Positions 19,456 to 28,201 of a stretch of 64,000 bases of DNA are shown piece by piece. The first letter of the stretch is position 1. Each line of letters opens with the position of its first letter. The notes beneath the pieces were generated by a model, which worked only from the letters and a program-made list of their open reading frames with translations, did no database searches and was not told the DNA's origin. The translations under genes were made by a program, and so were the position numbers. Origin of the DNA: Tolypothrix sp. PCC 7910 (GTDB taxonomy: Bacteria; Cyanobacteriota; Cyanobacteriia; Cyanobacteriales; Nostocaceae). The DNA lies in contig NZ_CP050440.1 in assembly GCF_011769525.1 (NCBI RefSeq), forward strand, positions 5,767,501-5,831,500, in the 5' to 3' direction.

Positions 19456-20697
19456 TTATGGCTCCAGATTCATCCTATTTAATTGACTTCGGGAAAAATC
19501 AATAGCCCTAGCGATGCGAATGCCTTCCGGTGTCATGTGCGCTACTTCAGGTGAAAACTGCGTAGGCGATTTTTCTGGGGCCCTGGCTACAGCATCGGCA
19601 ATCCGCAGTTGGGTTGGTTCCATTTGCAGGGACATAATCAAACACTCGCGATTTCCACTAGCACCAGCATGGGCGATGCCACGTAACCTTCCCCACACTA
19701 AAATATCTCCATCTGCAACTACGATACCACCTGGGTTTACATCTCCCAAAATAATGACGCTTCCGGGATGGCGAATTTCTACACCAGAACGTACCGTCAT
19801 TTCTAGATAAAGTGCATCTGCCAAAGGAGTTGATGCAACTTTTGGTTCTGAACTTAAGGAAGTTTCTAGTGGTAACTGTTCTACAGAATAGCCAGAGGAA
19901 ACAGCTGCGATCGCAGTTTGACGGCGACTAGTAGCCACAGATTTTAGCTGGAGTTGGATTTCATTTAAGACCTCTGCTAGTTCTTGCAGTTGTCTGCTAT
20001 CTAACAAGCGGTCTTTTGCTAGTAGATGCACTGGTGTATTTGGGACGCGGAAGCGATCGGCTTGTAAGCGTTGGCGCATCTGTTGCCAAATTTCATACCA
20101 GTTAAATTCTGCAGCAGGTACTTGTGCTTCGGAGGGTAAGATTAATAATAGTCTTCCCTCCTCAGTTTTCCATTGGACTTGGAGATCATTTTTGGCTTTA
20201 TTGTCTGGTGATGGTGACTCTAGGGCATCTAAATCCGAAAGGGTAGAAATTGAGTCTAAATCTGACATAATAGCAGAATTTTCCTTTTTATCAGGATTTT
20301 CTGCATTGGCAATCGCTTCTGGAGTCACAGCATTAATTTCCCCCTCAGGATTTTCTGAGTTGGCAATCGCTTCTGTAGATGGAGAATTTGCATCCCCATC
20401 TTGGGTTTCTAAATTCGCTACCTCATCAGCAGGTACAGAATTTGCCTCCTCATCAGGGTTTGCTAAATTTGATTCCACATTATTAGGTATAGAATTTACC
20501 TCATCCTCAGAGTTATGCAACTTTGAGGTAGCAGAATGTGTCTTTAAATACTGAAGAACAGAATTTAGTTCTGCATCTGGGAGAATAGAATTTAACTCTA
20601 TACGAGAAAGGTTAGATTTTGAATCTGCATCAGGAAGTGCAGAATTTGACTCTAAATCGGCAGAATCAGAAGTCATACAGCACCAGCCAAAAAACAA
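19456..20697 (-). CDS. minC: Septum site-determining protein MinC with repeat-rich N-terminus
   Basis: FtsZ assembly inhibitor. Residues about 172-270 are the N-terminal MinC domain (VQWKTEEGRLLLILPSE) and about 300-385 are the C-terminal beta-helix (VRSGVEIRHPGSVIILGDVN, VWGRLRGIAHAGASG). What is odd is the first ~165 residues: acidic, Asn/Ser-rich, low complexity, including four 18-residue tandem units at residues 66-137. The frame starts at 20697 (MFFGWCC), and Met8 at 20676 (MTSDSADLE) is an equally good start. The extension has no counterpart in E. coli MinC. It is the first gene of a minC-minD-minE cluster. Confidence 0.93.
   Translation of the reverse strand: MFFGWCCMTSDSADLESNSALPDADSKSNLSRIELNSILPDAELNSVLQYLKTHSATSKLHNSEDEVNSIPNNVESNLANPDEEANSVPADEVANLETQDGDANSPSTEAIANSENPEGEINAVTPEAIANAENPDKKENSAIMSDLDSISTLSDLDALESPSPDNKAKNDLQVQWKTEEGRLLLILPSEAQVPAAEFNWYEIWQQMRQRLQADRFRVPNTPVHLLAKDRLLDSRQLQELAEVLNEIQLQLKSVATSRRQTAIAAVSSGYSVEQLPLETSLSSEPKVASTPLADALYLEMTVRSGVEIRHPGSVIILGDVNPGGIVVADGDILVWGRLRGIAHAGASGNRECLIMSLQMEPTQLRIADAVARAPEKSPTQFSPEVAHMTPEGIRIARAIDFSRSQLNRMNLEP
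20287..20502 (-). repeat. Four in-frame 54-base repeats inside minC
   Basis: Four consecutive 18-residue units begin EVNSIPNN, EANSVPAD, DANSPSTE and EINAVTPE. Each has an ANxENP-like centre and ends in an acidic pair. The pattern also appears in degraded form in residues 15-50. The unit length is a multiple of three, so copy number can change without breaking the frame. Confidence 0.8.
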
Positions 20698-20913
20698 AGA
20701 ACAAACTGAGCAACGATCAATAATAGATTAGTTGCAACGCGCAATAACATCCTCACCCCAGAAACTACTGAGTGCAGAGTATATCAGAAGAAGGATGAAG
20801 TATGAAGTATGAAATTAAAATATTCATCATCGCCAGCGCACACTACCTCTGCTTCTAGAGAAGCCACAAGTATCTAATTGCATTTACATCCTTCACCTTT
20901 CCCCTTTCCCCTT

Positions 20914-22245
20914 TCACCCTTCACCCTTCTTAACTAATCTGCGATAACTTGTTGCCAAGGCATCAGCATCGCCAACATTACCAGGAAATAATACTACTGG
21001 CAAATTAGGAAATTGGGGATGGTCTGAGGGTGTTTGCACCATCGAACAACCAGCTAAAATTTGACCCATTAACCGAGCTGAAGTTAAAGCTAGTCCGGTA
21101 CTTAAAACATCATTAGAGGTAATGCCGCCTTTGCTGATTAAGAATCCTATATCAGATGGTAAACCCCTAACAATATCCATTAACAAACTAGAAACTCTTT
21201 TGCCAAACTCTAGCCTGGTATTGACATCCTCAAAGGTAAGTTCTTGACGGCTGGTATAAACTACTGGTGTTTTGCCAGCGTCATGTACTGTCTTGAGACT
21301 TTCTAGGATTTCGGTTAGCAGTGTAGCAGCTTGATTCTCGTTATCATTAAGTAATTGCGCCACATTAACTTCAATTCCCTCTGTACCCTCTGCTTGTAAT
21401 AATGCTTCTAGCTGTTGCGTCGTTTTCTTGACGTGGGAACCAACAATCACTGCACCTGGTTTACCACCACGTACATACTCTGCCATATTTTCGGCGGCGA
21501 TGGGTTGGGGAGGTAAGGCTGCTAAAGCAGTTAAGATACTGGCAGCACTGCGGAATAAAAACCGTTTTCCCTGACTAGCGGCTTTTAAAATATCAGCTGC
21601 AAAGGTGTTGAGGTCGGCTTGGGTTTCCCCATCAACAACAACGCACTGATTACCACTAAGTTGTAACAAACGTTGCAAACTACCTGCACGGATATCATCT
21701 AGCAAGAATCTCGTGACAGACTCAGCCTTGATTTGTCCTTGGGTTTTTTCTTCTACATATTTCGGTAAATAACTGTGATGGTAGCTAAAGACTGAATCAC
21801 GAGCAAACTCAGTTTCATGCACTGGCTTAGGTTTACCATCAATGATTAAATAGTGGATGCTATCAACAGTGATGCGTCCCCCTTCAAAAAATGCCGGGAC
21901 AAGAAAATGAGCATCAAAAGGGCCGAGTTCTTGGGCGATCGCATCTGTTTCGATGGGATAATGTCCCCGTAAAGTCGAATCGGAACGACTAACCACCAAA
22001 AAATCGGTAATATTTTCGGCTTGTAAAGCTACTTTTAAATTTTGGCAGACTTCTTTTGTTACAGATGCCGCCGACTCTGGTGGGAGCGATCGCGTATTTG
22101 TCAAAATAAAGAAAATTGGTGAATCATCTCGCAAACCCAGGCGTAAAGTCTCCACATCCCAATGCATCAGCAGCAAACAACTGTGGACTGTTTGGGAACC
22201 CGTAGGATCATCATCCAGGACAATAATTTTTGGTTTGTTTGTCAT
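20914..22245 (-). CDS. Four-carbon acid sugar kinase family protein (DUF1537)
   Basis: Start set at the ATG at 22245, giving 443 residues. The frame opens at 22290, but that would overlap the upstream gene, whose stop is at 22247. The N-terminal domain starts with IIVLDDDPTGSQTVHSC, the nucleotide/substrate motif of OtnK/DtnK-like kinases. It continues with RSDSTLRGHYPIETDAI and PAFFEGGRITVDSIHY. The C-terminal nucleotide-binding domain has SKGGITSNDVLSTGLAL and VLFPGNVGDADAL. Members phosphorylate four-carbon sugar acids such as erythronate or threonate, but the substrate here is not established. It is coupled one base after the preceding membrane-protein gene. Confidence 0.88.
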   Translation of the reverse strand: MTNKPKIIVLDDDPTGSQTVHSCLLLMHWDVETLRLGLRDDSPIFFILTNTRSLPPESAASVTKEVCQNLKVALQAENITDFLVVSRSDSTLRGHYPIETDAIAQELGPFDAHFLVPAFFEGGRITVDSIHYLIIDGKPKPVHETEFARDSVFSYHHSYLPKYVEEKTQGQIKAESVTRFLLDDIRAGSLQRLLQLSGNQCVVVDGETQADLNTFAADILKAASQGKRFLFRSAASILTALAALPPQPIAAENMAEYVRGGKPGAVIVGSHVKKTTQQLEALLQAEGTEGIEVNVAQLLNDNENQAATLLTEILESLKTVHDAGKTPVVYTSRQELTFEDVNTRLEFGKRVSSLLMDIVRGLPSDIGFLISKGGITSNDVLSTGLALTSARLMGQILAGCSMVQTPSDHPQFPNLPVVLFPGNVGDADALATSYRRLVKKGEG

Positions 22246-22246
22246 G

Positions 22247-23005
22247 TCAGCGTCGGGGAGACTGTAATTTGCTAATTTCTGCTTGCACATCTAGAGCAAT
22301 CTGCAATGATTGATTGAGAAATTCAGCGTAATCGCCAGCCTGACTACTTACTTGCAAGGCTTGGAGATTCGCTAAATTATTGACAAATAACTCTTGATTA
22401 TTAGCAAGCAATTTTTTATTATCCCGTAAAATTCGTTCGGTTTTTAAAGCACGCACCAAATCTTCGCGAATCAGTTGTAATGCGGAGATCACTTTATCTC
22501 GGTCATTGATGCTGTGGGTATTGCCAGATGTGGCTAATTGGTCGTTAATATCGATAGCATTGATTACAGAATGATATTTATCGACTTCATCTAAAAGGAT
22601 TGTCAACCCGTGGGGACAAGTAAATTTTCGCCAGAGCGATCGCCCAATTATCACCGCAATGGGCACTAAAATTAATAACAGAATGCCTAATTTAATTGAA
22701 GAACCAATAGTTGGCAGAATAATAAAAGCATAAATTCCCCCCACAATAATCGGTGTTAGCGCCAGCGCCACCAACCCCTCATTCATAAAAAACCCTAATC
22801 GCTTCTCGCGGTCTGCCATAATAGAAGGTCGGAAAACGTCTTCTGGATCGAATCCAGTTAAACGTCTCAATTCTCCTTTACTAATTTCCAAACCTAATAA
22901 ATCCGGCTGCACTGCTGGATACTCCTTAAGGAAGCGCGAGTTGCGTATATATTGTAGTCGGTTTAGCGTTGATGCAATGCTTGATAACTTGACTAAGAAT
23001 GCCAC
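22247..23005 (-). CDS. Membrane protein of unknown function, 252 aa
   Basis: Two membrane helices near residues 78-100 (LALTPIIVGGIYAFIILP) and 104-122 (LGILLLILVPIAVIIG) separate an N-terminal soluble part from a helical C-terminal part. The N-terminal part contains FDPEDVFRPSIMADREKRLG. The C-terminal part (residues 140-250) has coiled-coil-like heptads and many Asn/Leu (NKKLLANNQELFVNNLANL). No family recognised. It lies 31 bases below the kinase-FGE gene and one base above the acid-sugar-kinase gene, all on the minus strand, so the three may form an operon. Confidence 0.75.
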   Translation of the reverse strand: MAFLVKLSSIASTLNRLQYIRNSRFLKEYPAVQPDLLGLEISKGELRRLTGFDPEDVFRPSIMADREKRLGFFMNEGLVALALTPIIVGGIYAFIILPTIGSSIKLGILLLILVPIAVIIGRSLWRKFTCPHGLTILLDEVDKYHSVINAIDINDQLATSGNTHSINDRDKVISALQLIREDLVRALKTERILRDNKKLLANNQELFVNNLANLQALQVSSQAGDYAEFLNQSLQIALDVQAEISKLQSPRR

Positions 23006-23035
23006 AGATGTGTAGATGACTATCAGCTTTCTTAA

Positions 23036-25063
23036 CTAACCCAACGCCACCCGAAACCCAACATTGATATATTTATTGTCTCGCGCATTACAATTGCGGA
23101 CTGCGGAACGACAATTCCAAGGGTTGATATTCCATGAACCACCACGTAATAGCCGAGTGTGATTATCGCTCATCCACACGCTACCGTCTGCTGGCGCGCC
23201 TTTATAATTTTTGTGCCAGCTATCTTGGCACCATTCCCATGTATTACCATGCATATCATATAAACCAAAAGGGTTTGCGGGAAAAGTACCAACATCTGTT
23301 GTTTGCCCACGATATTCGCCTTTTGGCCCAGCATCATAGCTGTATTTACCGTTGTAATTAGCCAAATCAGTTGTAATAGTTTCGCCAAAACAAAACGGGG
23401 TAGTCGTTCCAGCACGACAAGCATATTCCCATTCTGCCTCAGTTGGTAAGCGATAGGGTTTTCCTGTTTCTTTAGCAAGTCGCGCACAAAACTCCATCGC
23501 CTCATCCCAAGATACTTGCTCAACAGGTCGATTAGCCCCTTTAAAATGAGATGCTTCGGGATTTAATTGAATATTTACCCTTTCCAGCGCCGCCACAGCT
23601 TTCCATTGGCTTTGGGTAACAGGATATTTACCTAAGAAAAATGGTTGAATTGTTACTAAATGTTGTGGACTTTCGGAATGATAGCGTTCTGTTTCATCCC
23701 TTGGGGAACCCATCATAAATTGACCCCCAGGAATTGCAACCATTTCTAAAACCAAGCCATTATTTAAATTTTCTGTAAAAAACTTAGATACGCCTCGTAT
23801 GCGATTAATTTCCCAAGTTTTTTTAGTATCTAAAAATCCCGATTTTGCGGTTAAGGTAGCAAATTCAAACTCAAAAATTTCAGTTTGAATTTGCTCTTTT
23901 CTCTGCTGTGGTTTTTGGGGAAATACGCGTAGTTCTATTGCTGCAATATCTTCTTGCCGTAATCCTAGATATTGCTGATAGTCTTGTAAATCTTTTTGAG
24001 TGGTGGCGTTGAAGGGATGTTGATGTTGAACTGCATCGATTAAAGCCTGTTCATACTCTGCTAATTTCTGCTGATATTCACGGTATGGTTGCAGAACTTG
24101 TTCATGAATTTCTTGAGCTTCTTCCTCTAATAAACCCAATTCAATGCGCTTAGATTCTAATATTTTTAAAGCAAAAATTGAAAAGGTTCCTTGACCTTGT
24201 TGTGCGCGACTTCTCGCTTCTTGAAAATATATTTGCTTGGCAGAAGGATTCAGCAGAATGGTTGGTGGTAATCTTAAAGCTTCCAACGCCTCTGATGCTT
24301 GGCAATAACGCAAACTGAAGTGACGGCGAACCATTTGGGTTAGCACCTCAGCTAGATGATCTCCTACCTGTACTTTATTTCGCCAGATGATTTCACCTGT
24401 TAAGGGGTCTTCCTGTAATTGCGAGGGAACAACGCCAGTTAAAGCTTGAATGATTGTCATCCCCACAGCATAAACATCACTACCTAAACAAGGTCTACCA
24501 TTCTTTTGCTCCGACGGCATATAGCCAGAAGTACCAATGACAACGCTGGTATAGACTTCACCTTGAGAATTCACCATCAAAGAACCAAGTTCTTTCACAG
24601 CCCCAAAATCAATGAGGAAAATCTGCCCATCCCGATGTCTTCGCATCAAATTTTGAGGCTTAATGTCGCGGTGAACGACTCCTTTACTATGGATAAAAGA
24701 CACAACTTCTAAAATATCCTGCAACAATTTAGTTGCATAATCCTCGCTGAGTGGCTTACCAGGAATAATTTCTTGACTTAGGTCTTGCCCTTCGATAAAT
24801 TCCTGAACTATATAAAGAATTTCTCTTTCGCTAAAATGTGCCAGTAATCGCGGAATTTGGGGATGTTGACCTAGCCTTTCGAGAATAGCCGCTTCTTTTT
24901 CAAAAAATTCTACAACACGCGGATGAGACTGGTTAGGACGCAGTTGCTTAACTACACACAAAGGCTTGCTAGGTTGCAAATTATCCCTAGCCAGAAATGT
25001 TACAGCAAAACCACCGCCGCCTAATTGCCGAATGATTTCGTAGCGTCCAGCCAGTGTGTTCAA
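23036..25063 (-). CDS. Ser/Thr protein kinase fused to FGE/C-type-lectin-fold domain
   Basis: Starts at a TTG (25063), which directly gives the usual N-terminus of cyanobacterial kinases (MNTLAGRYEIIRQLGGGGF). Kinase domain residues about 8-270: glycine loop 15-20, Lys39, catalytic HRDIKPQN at 131-138, DFG at 152-154. A charged linker (about 290-410) leads to a formylglycine-generating-enzyme-type domain (about 428-675) with MVAIPGGQFMMGSP, PVEQVSWDEAMEFCARL, RLPTEAEWEYACR and GNTWEWCQDSW. The redox cysteine pair of true FGE is not intact: only the NCRSA cysteine is present, with Asn/Ile where the first would be. It is therefore more likely a binding domain than an oxidase. The C-terminal 36 residues look like a diversity-generating-retroelement target (see findings). 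Confidence 0.92.
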   Translation of the reverse strand: MNTLAGRYEIIRQLGGGGFAVTFLARDNLQPSKPLCVVKQLRPNQSHPRVVEFFEKEAAILERLGQHPQIPRLLAHFSEREILYIVQEFIEGQDLSQEIIPGKPLSEDYATKLLQDILEVVSFIHSKGVVHRDIKPQNLMRRHRDGQIFLIDFGAVKELGSLMVNSQGEVYTSVVIGTSGYMPSEQKNGRPCLGSDVYAVGMTIIQALTGVVPSQLQEDPLTGEIIWRNKVQVGDHLAEVLTQMVRRHFSLRYCQASEALEALRLPPTILLNPSAKQIYFQEARSRAQQGQGTFSIFALKILESKRIELGLLEEEAQEIHEQVLQPYREYQQKLAEYEQALIDAVQHQHPFNATTQKDLQDYQQYLGLRQEDIAAIELRVFPQKPQQRKEQIQTEIFEFEFATLTAKSGFLDTKKTWEINRIRGVSKFFTENLNNGLVLEMVAIPGGQFMMGSPRDETERYHSESPQHLVTIQPFFLGKYPVTQSQWKAVAALERVNIQLNPEASHFKGANRPVEQVSWDEAMEFCARLAKETGKPYRLPTEAEWEYACRAGTTTPFCFGETITTDLANYNGKYSYDAGPKGEYRGQTTDVGTFPANPFGLYDMHGNTWEWCQDSWHKNYKGAPADGSVWMSDNHTRLLRGGSWNINPWNCRSAVRNCNARDNKYINVGFRVALG

Positions 25064-25364
25064 GATTACTGCTAACCCCCAGAAACCTCATGAGTTTTAG
25101 TGTAATTGTCAATGGTTGAATAGGGCAAGTCAACTTAAATTCTGGTGAGTAAAATTTATGCCTGTACAAGCACCAAGAGAAAATTTTAGCGATCGCTGAT
25201 ACATCCTGACTTTTCTTGCTAATTATTGTTCCGCATAATTTTTGGTGCTGTATCGGTGCGTTGCGCTACGTAGGAACACACCCTACACTTAGATATTTAA
25301 TTCTTTTAACTTAGGCACTGTGTAATTGATTTATTTGCGAAAAGCTGTCTTAGTAGCAACAAAA

Positions 25365-25841
25365 TTATTTCACAGCAATTACTTTTGTGATTTCTGGACA
25401 ATATTCTTTAATTGCTTGTTCTACTCCTTGAGTTAAAGTCAAAGTAGAAGCTGGACAATTACTACAAGTGCCAACTAGTCTAACTTCCACTGTATCGGGT
25501 GCTTTAATAGCTACTAACTCTACATCTCCATTATGACTTTGCAAACCTGGGCGAACGCCTTCCAGGGCTGCTTGCACACGTTTTAGTAGTGGTGGCTGCG
25601 GTGGTTTAACTAACTCGTGATAAAGCAGTACACCATAAACAACTTCATCTTGAACAGCATTTTTTAGCGCTGGTAAAGATTCCTGCTTCACACTTTTGAT
25701 TAATCGTGTTAAAGCCTCTTTATGTAAATCTTCAATTGCCCTTTTTAGCCCCATAGCTACGCTACGCTGGCTTTCATCCCAGTTAGAGATAATTGCCTCA
25801 AAGCGGTTGATTTCCGTTACTAATTCTTCTAGGTTAGTCAT
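25365..25841 (-). CDS. NifU-like iron-sulfur scaffold domain protein
   Basis: Start at the ATG at 25841 (MTNLEELVTEINRF), giving 158 residues. The frame opens at 25892, inside the upstream gap. The C-terminal half is a NifU-C domain with LEGVRPGLQSHNGDVELV and the cluster-binding GTCSNCPASTLT (CxxC). The N-terminal helical half contains LKRAIEDLHKEAL. It heads toward, and probably belongs with, three tiny genes that are divergent from hupSL. A NifU-like protein among small ORFs next to the hydrogenase genes also occurs in the 'extended hyp operon' of Nostoc as I recall it. A role in making the HupS iron-sulfur clusters is therefore plausible but unproven. Confidence 0.88.
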   Translation of the reverse strand: MTNLEELVTEINRFEAIISNWDESQRSVAMGLKRAIEDLHKEALTRLIKSVKQESLPALKNAVQDEVVYGVLLYHELVKPPQPPLLKRVQAALEGVRPGLQSHNGDVELVAIKAPDTVEVRLVGTCSNCPASTLTLTQGVEQAIKEYCPEITKVIAVK

Positions 25842-25892
25842 GAGTTGGAGAGAGGCGATTAATCGTGTCTGTACAAAAGCCAATTTAAGCAA

Positions 25893-26117
25893 TTACTTCA
25901 TTTTTAAATCTTTGAAAAGCCAAGGCATTACTGCACCTGTAACCATACTAGATATAGTAATGACGTATACTAATGGCAAATTCAGGAAAGTAAGTAAAAC
26001 AAAAGTGAAAAACCCAAGGCTAGAACCAATGATAGTTTGTTTCACTAGATAAATTGGATCGCGAACTAACTTACCTTCAAAAAATAATTTGGCAGAAAAC
26101 CAACCTATTTTAAACAT
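25893..26117 (-). CDS. Small membrane protein, 74 aa, hup-adjacent
   Basis: MFKIGWFSAKLFFEGKL then DPIYLVKQTIIGSSLGF, with two hydrophobic helices in residues about 28-66. The function is not known. It sits 12 bases after the 78-residue gene and 51 bases before the NifU-like gene. Tight spacing and shared orientation argue for one transcript, divergent from hupSL. Confidence 0.75.
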   Translation of the reverse strand: MFKIGWFSAKLFFEGKLVRDPIYLVKQTIIGSSLGFFTFVLLTFLNLPLVYVITISSMVTGAVMPWLFKDLKMK

Positions 26118-26129
26118 GATTACCCCTAA

Positions 26130-26366
26130 TTAATTGATTAAAAAGCTCAACCAAAGTAAACCTAAAATTATTGCGGGAACTGCACCAGCGGGGCCAGCGA
26201 AGCTACCAATGATGGCAGAAAACTCATAACCAAAATCTTTGCCAGCTAGGATGATACCGCCAATTGCGCCGCTAATCATAGATAAAGCGATCGCAATCAA
26301 TACCCAAACAAACCCAGTGAGTAAATTAATATCACCTGCTGCCAAACTTGTAATTAAATCTGACAT
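26130..26366 (-). CDS. Small membrane protein, 78 aa, hup-adjacent
   Basis: Two or three membrane segments (GFVWVLIAIALSMISGAIGG, FAGPAGAVPAIILGLLWLSF) rich in glycine and alanine. I do not recognise a named family. It resembles one of the small membrane ORFs reported near hydrogenase maturation genes in Nostoc, but this is from memory. It lies 27 bases downstream of the 67-residue gene in the same direction. Confidence 0.75.
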   Translation of the reverse strand: MSDLITSLAAGDINLLTGFVWVLIAIALSMISGAIGGIILAGKDFGYEFSAIIGSFAGPAGAVPAIILGLLWLSFLIN

Positions 26367-26393
26367 ATTACTTTCCCCTCTCGTAAAAATTCA

Positions 26394-26597
26394 TTAGTAA
26401 AAGTCATAATCACAGAGTTTATGTGCTTGTTGATATAACTCAACAGCACTCCATAAATCCTGAGCAGTTTGCGGTTTTTTCTGTAAACCTTGTGCCAATT
26501 CAATCAGCATTTGGATTTTTTCTTCTGTCGTTGCTGATTCTGATGTAATGGCTGCTAGTGCGGCTTTGACTGTGGAATCTGTAATGCTGAGACTCAT
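26394..26597 (-). CDS. Small soluble protein, 67 aa, hup-adjacent
   Basis: A helical protein starting MSLSITDSTVKAALAAITSE with a helix-turn-helix-like repeat (AQGLQKKPQTAQDLWSAVE). It has no cysteine apart from a single one near the end (LCDYDFY). First gene of the divergent small-gene set, so its start faces the hupS promoter across about 640 bases. No function can be assigned from sequence. Confidence 0.75.
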   Translation of the reverse strand: MSLSITDSTVKAALAAITSESATTEEKIQMLIELAQGLQKKPQTAQDLWSAVELYQQAHKLCDYDFY

Positions 26598-27238
26598 CTC
26601 AAGTTACTTGTAAAGTATTAGAGATTAAATGCAGTTGATACACTTAGATATAGGCAGTCGTTTCAGTAAAATGTTGTAATTTATTTTGCTTGATATAGAC
26701 AGAGAAGCTGCTATTTATAGCTATCAACTGAAATTTAAAGTAGTTTAAGCCTATATTAATCATGCAAATTATTGACGCAATTTTAACCAAAATATTCTTG
26801 ATTAAATTATTTCTTTGTATTTCTTCATATTTATGCAAAAAAATGTCAATTTCCATTTTATATAGCTGAAAACCATAACTTGTATTAGCTATAACAACAT
26901 TTAAGCTGCTAATACAGATTGATAGGAATATAAATTCCGTAAAGTGTGTTTTAAATTACTAGAAAAGTCTAGATAAAATATTTTTTGTGTAACAAATACA
27001 GTTAATTTTTATAAATTGGCCCAGATATTTACGCAAGGATAAACGATACTCAATAATCATGATACTAAAGCAGTTTGTAGACTCAGATATCAAGCAGAAT
27101 GATGGCTAATTCTAGGTGTGCCACTGTTCGCCAATAAACAAGCAAAAAAACATCTTTTGGGCATCACAATATCGATAGCAAAAAGCTCATTGATTCTGAG
27201 TGACATATAGACAACAATACTAAGAGCAAAACAAGCCA
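26598..27238. promoter_or_regulatory. Divergent promoter region, hupSL and small hup-adjacent genes
   Basis: About 640 AT-rich bases. A GTATTAGCTATAAC sequence at 26882-26895 fits the loose NtcA core GT-N10-AC with one mismatch to GTA-N8-TAC. A 14-base match of that looseness is expected by chance in a region this size, so it is only a candidate. hupSL promoters in Nostoc have an NtcA site a few hundred bases upstream of the ATG, so its position is reasonable. The open frame at 26644-26856 on the minus strand is not convincing. Confidence 0.4.
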
Positions 27239-28201
27239 ATGACTAATGTATTATGGCTACAAGGTGGAGCTTGTTCTGGTAACACCATGTCTTTTTTAAA
27301 TGCCGAAGATCCTACAGTTTGTGATTTAATTTCCGACTTCGGTATTAACGTCCTGTGGCATCCTTCTTTGGGCATCGAACTTGGTAATAATCTGCAACAA
27401 CTCTTACGGGATTGTATTTCTGGAAAAATTCCCCTAGATATTTTGGTATTTGAAGGGACTGTAGTTAACGCCCCTAATGGTACAGGTGAGTGGAATCGCT
27501 TTGCTGACCGACCGATGAAAGATTGGTTAGCAGACTTATCGAAAGTAGCATCATTTGTTGTCGCCGTAGGAGACTGCGCTACTTGGGGAGGAATACCCGC
27601 CATGTCACCCAACCCCAGCCAATCCCAAGGTTTACAATTTCTCAAGCGCAAAGAAGGCGGTTTTTTAGGTAAAGACTACCGCGCCAAATCTGGCTTACCA
27701 GTGATTAATATTCCTGGATGTCCAGCCCATCCAGATTGGATCACTCAAATTTTAGTTGCGATCGCCACTGGACGCATAGCCGATATAACACTTGACGAAC
27801 TCAACCGTCCGCAAACCTTCTTCAAGAGTTTTACTCAAACTGGCTGTACCCGCAACGTTCATTTTGCTTTCAAAGCTGGGACAACCGAATTTGGTCAACG
27901 TAATGGCTGCCTCTTCTACGACTTAGGTTGTCGCGGCCCCATGACTCATTCATCCTGCAACCGCATCCTCTGGAATCGCGTTTCCTCTAAAACTCGTGCC
28001 GGAATGCCTTGTATAGGCTGCACCGAACCGGAATTTCCTTTCTATAACCTCCAACCGGGAACAGTATTTAAGACTCAAACCCTCATGGGAGTTCCTAAAC
28101 AACTACCCCCAGGACTCAAAGCCAAGGACTACGCTTTACTGACAATGATTGCCAAAGATATGGCACCCAGTTGGACAGAAGAGGATATGTTTACGGTTTA
28201 G
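27239..28201 (+). CDS. hupS: Uptake [NiFe]-hydrogenase small subunit HupS
   Basis: Electron-transfer subunit of the H2-oxidising enzyme that recycles hydrogen made by nitrogenase. The 320-residue protein lacks the Tat leader of proteobacterial small subunits, as in cyanobacteria. Cluster-ligand motifs: QGGACSGN (Cys12, with Asn15 where CxxC enzymes have the second Cys), GDCATWGG, NIPGCPAHPDW, TGCTRNVHF, RNGCLFYDLGC and MPCIGCTEPEFPF. Cys12 with CSGN matches what I recall for Nostoc punctiforme HupS. The gene is followed after 148 bases by hupL. Confidence 0.96.
   Translation: MTNVLWLQGGACSGNTMSFLNAEDPTVCDLISDFGINVLWHPSLGIELGNNLQQLLRDCISGKIPLDILVFEGTVVNAPNGTGEWNRFADRPMKDWLADLSKVASFVVAVGDCATWGGIPAMSPNPSQSQGLQFLKRKEGGFLGKDYRAKSGLPVINIPGCPAHPDWITQILVAIATGRIADITLDELNRPQTFFKSFTQTGCTRNVHFAFKAGTTEFGQRNGCLFYDLGCRGPMTHSSCNRILWNRVSSKTRAGMPCIGCTEPEFPFYNLQPGTVFKTQTLMGVPKQLPPGLKAKDYALLTMIAKDMAPSWTEEDMFTV

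Noticed and set aside
24987-25169. 60-residue minus-strand ORF overlapping the kinase start
   Set aside because: Different frame from the kinase; it has an ATG but no features, and the kinase TTG start gives the family N-terminus.
26644-26856. 70-residue minus-strand ORF upstream of the hup-adjacent genes
   Set aside because: AT-driven composition with no recognisable feature, and it lies in the presumed divergent promoter region.
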